Positions 1-4,615 of a stretch of 5,412 nt of DNA are shown here, piece after piece. Positions within the stretch are counted from its first letter, which is position 1; every line of letters starts with the position of its first letter. A program made the position numbers and the translations under genes. Source of the stretch: Sphingomonadales bacterium UBA1936 (GTDB taxonomy: Bacteria; Pseudomonadota; Alphaproteobacteria; Sphingomonadales; Sphingomonadaceae); contig DDFE01000211.1 in assembly GCA_002336985.1 (NCBI GenBank), positions 2,481-7,892 of the forward strand, read 5' to 3'. The notes below the pieces were generated by a model that saw nothing but the letters and a program-made list of their open reading frames with translations, searched no databases and was not told the DNA's origin.

Positions 1-431
1 CGTTGCATATCGTGCGCAATCCAACCGACGACATGGCCGTCATGCAGGAAGAGATTTTCGGTCCCGTCCTGCCGGTTCGTGCAGTCGAGAATACCGAAGA
101 AGCGGTCGCCTATGTCAACGCGCACGACCGCCCGCTCGGCCTCTATTATTTTGGCCGGGACGCTTCAGAGGAGCGTCGCGTCCTTGACCGGACGATCTCC
201 GGCGGCGTGACGGTCAACGACGTGATTTTTCACACCAGCATGGAGGACCTGCCATTCGGCGGTATCGGTCCATCGGGCACGGGATCCTATCACGGCGTCG
301 ACGGGTTCCGCACCTTCAGTCATGCAAAGGCGGTCTACCGGCAACCGAGGATCGACGTGGCGGGTTTGGCGGGACTGAAACCGCCTTATGGTTCAAGGAC
401 GCGAAAAACGATTGCGCGGGAAATCCGGTAA
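1..431 (+). CDS. Aldehyde dehydrogenase, 3' part only (coniferyl aldehyde dehydrogenase/class 3-like)
   Basis: This is the C-terminal 142 residues of an NAD(P)-dependent aldehyde dehydrogenase, which oxidises an aldehyde to its acid in the cytoplasm. The 5' two thirds or so, including the catalytic cysteine, lie left of the window; the frame is open to the edge, and the TTG at base 3 is an internal Leu codon. Numbering from that codon, EEIFGPVL (16-23) is the conserved glutamate/Phe motif of the family. GGVTVND (67-73), LPFGGIGPSG (83-92), YHG (96-98) and FSHAKAVY (105-112) form the C-terminal oligomerisation and substrate-end block. The run DLPFGGIGPSGxGxYHG and the PPYG tail are typical of class 3-like enzymes annotated as coniferyl aldehyde dehydrogenase (CalB). 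The family is certain; the substrate is inferred from that resemblance, and a fatty or other aromatic aldehyde is possible. The stop is TAA. No T-rich intrinsic terminator follows. Confidence 0.9.
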   Translation, partial: LHIVRNPTDDMAVMQEEIFGPVLPVRAVENTEEAVAYVNAHDRPLGLYYFGRDASEERRVLDRTISGGVTVNDVIFHTSMEDLPFGGIGPSGTGSYHGVDGFRTFSHAKAVYRQPRIDVAGLAGLKPPYGSRTRKTIAREIR

Positions 432-523
432 AATCCCGTCCGGGGGGGTAAAAACGCCCAATTATGACCTGCCGCTAACCAAATCTTGGCAAACGGCAAT
501 TAGATCGTTTCAGGCGGAGCACG
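432..523 (+). other. Spacer between the aldehyde dehydrogenase and the CHASE2-EAL gene
   Basis: This 92-base non-coding gap holds a run of seven G (442-448) and a short weak repeat, CGGGA at 417-421 against TCCCG at 434-438. That repeat has no T-tract, so it is not a convincing terminator. GCTAACCAA (474-482) recurs exactly at 2945-2953, just after the next gene. A TTGGCA (486-491) resembles a -35 box, but no -10 box lies at proper spacing, so no promoter is called. The spacer ends in the ribosome binding site AGGCGGAG (512-519). Confidence 0.5.
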
Positions 524-526
524 TTG
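512..526 (+). promoter_or_regulatory. Ribosome binding site and TTG start of the CHASE2-EAL gene
   Basis: AGG (512-514) and GGAG (516-519) lie just before TTG (524-526). The gap of 4 bases is on the short side. No ATG occurs in frame until codon 55, which falls inside TM1, and the GTG at 596 has no purine-rich sequence at proper distance (nearest AAGG at 577-580). The TTG is therefore the best supported start, but not a certain one. Confidence 0.5.
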
Positions 527-2935
527 CCCGCGTGGAACAGTATCGATGGCGCACGACTGGAACAGCATTTTGGCGCAAGGCGGCACCGCATAGCCGTGGG
601 TATTGCTGCAACCTTTTCCGGTACGCGCAAACGCTGGCGCAGTGCGGCGCGTACGCGCATCCTCGTCTATGCAGCGCTGATTTCCATGTTCCTGGGCGGC
701 ATCGGTTTTCTCGAGCCGGTCGACGACGCCATCCGCAACCTGCGTTTCCTTGCGCGATCCGTGCCAGCCGACAGTACCGTCGTGGTGGTCGGCATCGACG
801 AGAAGAGCCTCGCCGCGATGAACCAGCGCTATCCTTGGCCGCGCGCGGAATTCGCGAAGCTTGTCGACAACCTGAAGAAAGCCGGCGCGAACAAGATCCT
901 GTTCGACAAGGCGTTGGCCGACACCGACACGCCCGACAACGATCGCGCGTTCATCGACGTTGCGAACCGATACAAGGGCGACATTTTCCTGGGCGCGGGG
1001 TTCGGGCAGAGCCAGAACGGAAGCATCGATGGAATGCTGCTGCCGGCGGAGACGATCCGCCCGCACGTCGGCGTCGCGACATTCAAGACCCGGTACAATC
1101 TGCTGGGCCAGATCGATCAGGTCTATCTTCAGGCTGCGAACGGCAAGAATCATTATCCGTCGATTTCGGCGGTCGTTTCCGGCCAGCGTGCCGAAGCGGG
1201 CGTGCGCGTTCGTCCGGACTTTTCGATTGCCGCGACCAGCATTCCCTACCTGTCGGCGAGCGACGTTATCCGGAAGCCCGGCAGCATCCGTCCGCTCAAG
1301 GGCGCCGACGTCATCGTGGGCGATGTGGCACGTTCGCTGGGCGATATCCGCTTCCTGCCCAGCCAGGGTGCGCACCCCGGGGTTTATGTCCACGCGATTG
1401 CCGCCCAGACGCTGCGGTCCGGCATGCCTGTCGATGCGGGCTGGTTCGCGCCATGGTTGCTAGCCGTCGCCGCGAGTGTCCTGATCGTTTTCGTCCGCAG
1501 CCGTTTCTGGCAGATTTCCGTCAACCTGTTGGCCGTTGTCGCCGCAGCGGCTGTGCCGATCCTTCTCGACAGCAACCACATCTCGATCGAACTTTCACCG
1601 GCCTTGCTGATGCTGGGCATTGCGGCCGTGCAGAATGCGCGCCTGCGCCTTGGCTGGCAGAAGAGCCGGATGAACGAGAATTCCGGGCTCGCGAACATCG
1701 TTGCCCTGCGCGAGCTGAAAAGCCTGCCCGGTACGGCTGTGGTCGCAGCGAAGATCGACAATTACGCCGCCATTTGCGCAAGTTTCCCGCGCGATGTTGA
1801 GGGAACGATCGTCGCCGAAATCGTCAGCCGTTTGCGGCTGAGGGATGAAGGCATTGAAATCTACCAGGCGGACGACGGTGTTTTCTATTGGGTTTCGCAT
1901 GTCGATGGACCCACCGAACTTGGCCACCATCTCGAAGGTCTGAAGGCCCTGTTTTCGGCAGCGCTGCAGATCGGCGACCGTCGCGTGGACGTCGCCATTT
2001 CTTTCGGCGCCGATCTCGACAGCAGCCGTACCGTTGCGAGCCGCGCGAGCAGTGCGCTGCTCTGCGCCGAAGAGGCGCTGCGCACGGGCAAGCGCTGGAA
2101 ACTCTACGATCCGAAGCGCACGGCCGATGCCGCCTGGCAGCTGTCGCTGGCGAGCGAAATCGACCGGGGAATCGAGGCGGAGGAGTTCTGGCTGGCTTAC
2201 CAGCCGAAGCTCGACCTCAAGACCGGGCGCATTACCGGCGCGGAAATCCTGCTCCGCTGGCAACATCCCGACCGTGGCAACATCAGCCCGGCCGAGTTCA
2301 TTCCGGCCGCTGAGCGGAGCCAGCGTATCGGCCCGTTGACCGATTACGTCGTCGACCGCGCACTCGCCGCATCGCAGCTGTTGTCCGCCGATGGCGACTA
2401 CAAGCTTGCGATCAACGTGTCGGTGCCGATCCTCGGTGATTCGGAATTTGCGGCGACCCTGGCGTCAAAGTGCAAGAAAGCCGGTGTCCCGGCCAAGCGG
2501 ATCATGGTGGAAATCACCGAATCCGTCCTCATGTCGGCGGACGACGACCAGGTCGAAAAGACGCTGGAGGCACTGCGCCAGTCCGGCTTCGGCCTGTCGA
2601 TCGACGATTTCGGCACCGGCTTCTCGTCGCTGGAATATGTCCGCAGCATTCCCGCACACGAAATGAAGATCGACCAGAGCTTCGTGAAGCGCGTACTCAC
2701 CAGCGCTGCCGACCGCGTCGTCGTGGAATCGGTCCTGCGCATGGCGCACGAACTTGGCCGCAATGTCGTTGCCGAGGGCGTGGAGGATGCCGAAACGCTT
2801 GATCTGCTGCGCAAATTGGGTTGCGACGAGGTACAGGGATACCATGTCGGCCGGCCCGTTGACTTCATGAGTTTCCGCGCACGGCTGCAAAAGGACCGTA
2901 CCGATGCGCATATCGCCGGGCAGGCGGCAGCATAG
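524..2935 (+). CDS. CHASE2-(degenerate GGDEF)-EAL membrane c-di-GMP phosphodiesterase
   Basis: This 803-residue inner-membrane signalling protein should hydrolyse cyclic di-GMP to pGpG in response to an extracytoplasmic signal. A basic N-terminus (R35-R45) precedes TM1 (about 46-63), with a periplasmic CHASE2 domain at about 64-305 (VVVVGIDEKS at 86-95, YPWPR at 103-107). TM2-TM4 lie at about 308-324, 330-349 and 355-370. A GGDEF-like domain follows (about 395-530; IDNY at 411-414), with the signature replaced by DDGVF (450-454), so cyclase activity is not expected. The EAL domain (about 540-790) reads EIL at 574-576 instead of EAL. It keeps R578, N631, E663, D694/D695 in DDFGTG, K715, E751 and Q771, so it should be catalytically active. 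The TTG start at 524 is the first start codon after an in-frame TAA (476-478) and has GGAG 4 bases upstream. GTG at 596 is the main alternative and would remove 24 residues ahead of TM1. The domain calls are secure; the ligand sensed is unknown. Confidence 0.93.
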   Translation: MPAWNSIDGARLEQHFGARRHRIAVGIAATFSGTRKRWRSAARTRILVYAALISMFLGGIGFLEPVDDAIRNLRFLARSVPADSTVVVVGIDEKSLAAMNQRYPWPRAEFAKLVDNLKKAGANKILFDKALADTDTPDNDRAFIDVANRYKGDIFLGAGFGQSQNGSIDGMLLPAETIRPHVGVATFKTRYNLLGQIDQVYLQAANGKNHYPSISAVVSGQRAEAGVRVRPDFSIAATSIPYLSASDVIRKPGSIRPLKGADVIVGDVARSLGDIRFLPSQGAHPGVYVHAIAAQTLRSGMPVDAGWFAPWLLAVAASVLIVFVRSRFWQISVNLLAVVAAAAVPILLDSNHISIELSPALLMLGIAAVQNARLRLGWQKSRMNENSGLANIVALRELKSLPGTAVVAAKIDNYAAICASFPRDVEGTIVAEIVSRLRLRDEGIEIYQADDGVFYWVSHVDGPTELGHHLEGLKALFSAALQIGDRRVDVAISFGADLDSSRTVASRASSALLCAEEALRTGKRWKLYDPKRTADAAWQLSLASEIDRGIEAEEFWLAYQPKLDLKTGRITGAEILLRWQHPDRGNISPAEFIPAAERSQRIGPLTDYVVDRALAASQLLSADGDYKLAINVSVPILGDSEFAATLASKCKKAGVPAKRIMVEITESVLMSADDDQVEKTLEALRQSGFGLSIDDFGTGFSSLEYVRSIPAHEMKIDQSFVKRVLTSAADRVVVESVLRMAHELGRNVVAEGVEDAETLDLLRKLGCDEVQGYHVGRPVDFMSFRARLQKDRTDAHIAGQAAA

Positions 2936-2970
2936 TTAACGATTGCTAACCAATTAACCTTTTGGTAACC
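2936..2970 (+). promoter_or_regulatory. Cluster of four TAAC elements with a CtrA-like site
   Basis: Directly after the CHASE2-EAL stop codon, TAAC occurs four times in 33 bases (2937-2940, 2947-2950, 2955-2958, 2966-2969), about one helical turn apart (10, 8 and 11). The last two form TTAA-N7-GTAA(C) (2954-2969), one mismatch from the CtrA consensus TTAA-N7-TTAA known from Caulobacter and other alphaproteobacteria. The first two have TTAA and CTAA six bases apart, a poorer match. This is the most AT-rich patch in the window and lies 48 bases or more upstream of the small ORF, so it probably carries its promoter. No clean -35/-10 pair is visible, which fits an activator-dependent promoter. 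CtrA binding is inference. Confidence 0.45.
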
Positions 2971-2977
2971 ATGTTTC

Positions 2978-2999
2978 ACCGCACAGCTGTCTGCGCGGT
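2978..2999 (+). repeat. Imperfect inverted repeat upstream of the small ORF
   Basis: ACCGC (2978-2982) pairs with GCGGT (2995-2999), and CAG (2984-2986) with CTG (2991-2993). An A-C mismatch separates them and the loop is CTGT (2987-2990). That gives an 8-pair stem ending 6 bases before the AAGGGG ribosome binding site. No T-tract follows, so it is not an intrinsic terminator of the upstream gene. It could be a 5' leader hairpin or a dyad operator near the transcription start. Confidence 0.4.
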
Positions 3000-3017
3000 A
3001 GGACTAAGGGGACCAAA

Positions 3018-3092
3018 ATGCGTAAGGTTGCGCGTCCGACCCGCGGTTTCTGGGATTGGCTCTATGGTGACGGCGACGCCGGCACCCGCTAA
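3018..3092 (+). CDS. Small ORF, 24-residue peptide of unknown function
   Basis: I do not recognise this peptide. It starts with ATG, ends with TAA, and has AAGGGG (3006-3011) six bases before the ATG, the best ribosome binding site in the window. Residues 1-10 are basic (R2, K3, R6, R9), FWDWLY (11-16) is an aromatic core with two Trp, and GDGDAG (17-22) is a flexible acidic stretch before the terminal TR. It is too short for a membrane helix or signal peptide. It is not a leader peptide for a visible gene, because an intrinsic terminator begins 20 bases after its stop and the next gene is on the opposite strand. With the TAAC cluster upstream and the terminator downstream it makes a self-contained transcript of roughly 150-190 bases. 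It could be a translated microprotein, a dual-function small RNA, or a small RNA with a chance ORF. The strong ribosome binding site favours translation. Confidence 0.6.
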   Translation: MRKVARPTRGFWDWLYGDGDAGTR

Positions 3093-3099
3093 TCAGCGG
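3066..3099 (+). repeat. Two stem-loops over the 3' end and stop codon of the small ORF
   Basis: GGTG-A-CGGC (3066-3074) pairs with GCCG-G-CACC (3078-3086) around a GAC triloop, with a single A-G mismatch inside 8 pairs. Next, CCGCT (3086-3090) pairs with AGCGG (3095-3099) around AATC, enclosing the TAA stop; the two share base 3086. Short stems are common in GC-rich DNA, so each alone is weak evidence. They matter because they lie in one short transcript with the 2978-2999 hairpin and the terminator. Confidence 0.35.
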
Positions 3100-3112
3100 T
3101 TAGGATTTCAAG

Positions 3113-3147
3113 AAGGGCTTCGAGGAAACTCGAGGCCCTTTTTCTTT
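3113..3147 (+). terminator. Intrinsic (rho-independent) terminator of the small ORF unit
   Basis: The 12-base arm 3113-3124 (AAGGGCTTCGAG) pairs with 3129-3140 (CTCGAGGCCCTT). There is one G-U wobble, the loop is GAAA, a stable GNRA tetraloop, and the T-rich run TTTTTCTTT (3139-3147) follows. It ends the + strand unit 20 bases after the small ORF stop. On the - strand the sequence after the stem is not a proper T-tract, so it would be at best a weak stop for transcripts from lldD. Confidence 0.92.
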
Positions 3148-3335
3148 GCGAGTAGGTGCAAACCATCGTCGGCCATGGAGCCTGCCGATCAGGATACCCC
3201 GATAATGCTAAGTGGCTGACAAAAATGGCCGAAATTTCCAATGAGGGCTCGCCGTGGATCGTGTGAGCGGGCGGACTCAGGTTCGAGAGAACGCCCTCGG
3301 CAGACCGCTTGTCAACAGATTCAAGCGATCGTTTC
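3148..3335. other. Intergenic stretch with no supported gene
   Basis: This is the region between the + strand terminator and the inverted repeat behind lldD. It is visibly less GC-rich than the neighbouring genes. Apart from a short 4-pair hairpin (GTTC-GAGA-GAAC around 3283-3294) I see no promoter, tRNA or repeat. A - strand frame open from 3355 to 3089 crosses it, but it lacks coding character. Confidence 0.5.
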
Positions 3336-3360
3336 GAGTAAGTGTCGGCCGACATTACTC
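3336..3360. repeat. Near-perfect 25-base inverted repeat just after lldD
   Basis: GAGTAA (3336-3341) and TGTCGG (3343-3348) are mirrored by CCGACA (3349-3354) and TTACTC (3355-3360). That is twelve paired bases per arm with one unpaired G (3342). As RNA it would fold with a GGCC loop. It lies 4 bases past the lldD stop on the - strand. No T-tract follows on either strand, so it is not a standard intrinsic terminator. A 3'-end stabilising hairpin, a factor-dependent terminator or a protein-binding dyad are possible. Confidence 0.6.
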
Positions 3361-3364
3361 CTGA

Positions 3365-4615
3365 TCACCTGAGGTCATATTGAGTATTACTGTGGCCAAT
3401 ACTTGCGATTGCGGGCCAACGGCCAATCGAGAACGAATCGGGTCCGAATCGAGTCGCGAAACGGATCGGTTTTACCGTGACTGATTCGTCGAGGATGGAT
3501 CGGTTGATCTGGTCGATCCGGCGAACACCGGTCAGCGCCATCGCTACATTCATTTCTGCCGCGAACAGTTCGAGAAGTCGCGCGACCCCGGCTTCGCCTT
3601 GCGCAGCCAGTGCGAAGACCCATGCCCGGCCCAGCAACACGCCCTTGGCTCCGAGTGCGAGCATACGGACCACGTCGAGACCCGAACGGATGCCCGAGTC
3701 TACCAGCACCGTCAGCTGATCGCCGACGCTGTCCGCAATCCCGGGCAAGGCACGCGCGGTCGACATTACGCCGTCCAGCTGCCGCCCCCCGTGATTGGAC
3801 ACGACGATCCCCTGCGCACCGATGTTCGCTGCTTCACGTGCGTCCTCCGGATCGAGAATGCCCTTGATGATCAGCGGCCCGTCCCATTCGGACCGGATCC
3901 AGTCGAGATCGGCCCAGCCGATCGACGGATCGAAATTGCTGCCCAGCCAGCCCATGTAGTCGTTGATGCCAGCGCGCTTGCCCAGCATCGGTTCCAGATT
4001 GCCCAACCGGTGCGGGCGGCCCAGCAGCCCGACATCCCAGGCCCAGCGCGGATTGCCGATCGCCTGCATGATCCGCCGCGCGCCCGAATAAGGACCGGAC
4101 ATGCCCGAATGGGCGTCGCGATAGCGCGAACCCGCAACCGGCAAATCGACGGTGAAAACGAGCGCTATAGCACCGGCCGCTTTGGCGCTGGCGATCATCT
4201 CGCGCATGACAAACCGGTCGCGCAGGACATAGAGCTGGAACCAGTTCGGTCCGTCGGTCGCGGCCGAAATCTCCTTCATCGAACAGATCGCGACTGTGGA
4301 GAGCGTGAAGGGAATACCCGCGCGGTGCGCCGCGGCAGCCGCCTGACGCTCGCCCCGTCGCCGGAACATGCCGCCGATCCCGACCGGGCCGAGGACGACC
4401 GGCATCGCCAGATCCATGCCGAACAGGCTTGTCGTCAGGTCGATATTCTCGACATTCTGCAGCACGCGCTGGCGCAGCGCCACTTCGGCGAGATCGCTGA
4501 TATTGCGGCGCATCGTTTCTTCGGCGTTGGCGCCGCCATCGGCATAGTCGAACAGGAAACGCGGTAACCGGCGACGGGCGGCCTCGTGGAAATCGAGCGG
4601 GGAGGAGATGATCAT
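3365..4615 (-). CDS. lldD: FMN-dependent L-lactate dehydrogenase (LldD type)
   Basis: This 416-residue flavoenzyme of the alpha-hydroxy-acid oxidase family oxidises L-lactate to pyruvate and passes electrons to the respiratory chain at the inner membrane. The sequence runs nearly colinear with E. coli LldD from the first residues (MIIS, FLFxYxDGGA) to about residue 376. Family residues are in place: Y24, Q127 and Y129 (WFQLYVLRDR), D157 (FTVD), RYRDAHSGMSGP (164-175), K251 (KGILDPEDA), H275 and R278 in SNHGGRQLDG, and DSGIR (306-310). Of these, H275 is the catalytic base. The ATG overlaps the stop of the upstream kinase as ATGA, with only weak GGAA upstream, which suggests translational coupling. 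The last 35-40 residues do not resemble the family and use rarer codons (CGA, GGA, ACT, AGT, AAT, AGG); the E. coli protein has 396 residues. A related hydroxy acid such as glycolate is a less likely substrate. Confidence 0.93.
   Translation of the reverse strand: MIISSPLDFHEAARRRLPRFLFDYADGGANAEETMRRNISDLAEVALRQRVLQNVENIDLTTSLFGMDLAMPVVLGPVGIGGMFRRRGERQAAAAAHRAGIPFTLSTVAICSMKEISAATDGPNWFQLYVLRDRFVMREMIASAKAAGAIALVFTVDLPVAGSRYRDAHSGMSGPYSGARRIMQAIGNPRWAWDVGLLGRPHRLGNLEPMLGKRAGINDYMGWLGSNFDPSIGWADLDWIRSEWDGPLIIKGILDPEDAREAANIGAQGIVVSNHGGRQLDGVMSTARALPGIADSVGDQLTVLVDSGIRSGLDVVRMLALGAKGVLLGRAWVFALAAQGEAGVARLLELFAAEMNVAMALTGVRRIDQINRSILDESVTVKPIRFATRFGPDSFSIGRWPAIASIGHSNTQYDLR

Noticed and set aside
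417..438. Possible terminator of the aldehyde dehydrogenase (CGGGA...TCCCG)
   Set aside because: Only five pairs, a 12-base loop and G-rich rather than T-rich sequence afterwards.
486..513. Sigma-70 promoter for the CHASE2-EAL gene starting with TTGGCA
   Set aside because: No -10-like hexamer occurs at 16-18 bases; the AT-rich TTAGAT is only 8 bases away.
500..1393. 297-codon open frame on the - strand
   Set aside because: It is antisense to the CHASE2 region with shadow composition and no recognisable domain.
388..1800. 470-codon open frame on the + strand
   Set aside because: It lies in another frame over the CHASE2-EAL gene, is full of Arg, His and Pro as expected for a GC-rich shadow, and matches no family; the CHASE2 frame is unmistakable.
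2962..3219. 85-codon + strand frame over the small ORF and terminator
   Set aside because: It has no ribosome binding site at its start, runs through the terminator hairpin, and conflicts with the well-placed ATG of the 24-codon ORF.
3089..3355. 88-codon - strand frame starting 9 bases after lldD, a possible third operon gene
   Set aside because: AGGAG lies only 2 bases before the ATG, which itself falls inside the 3336-3360 inverted repeat. The frame runs through the + strand terminator and into the small ORF stop, has mixed codon use, and its product resembles nothing known. Conservation in relatives would reopen it.
3599..4567. 322-codon open frame on the + strand
   Set aside because: It is antisense to lldD, whose frame carries all catalytic motifs; the product is Arg/His/Asp-rich and unrecognisable.
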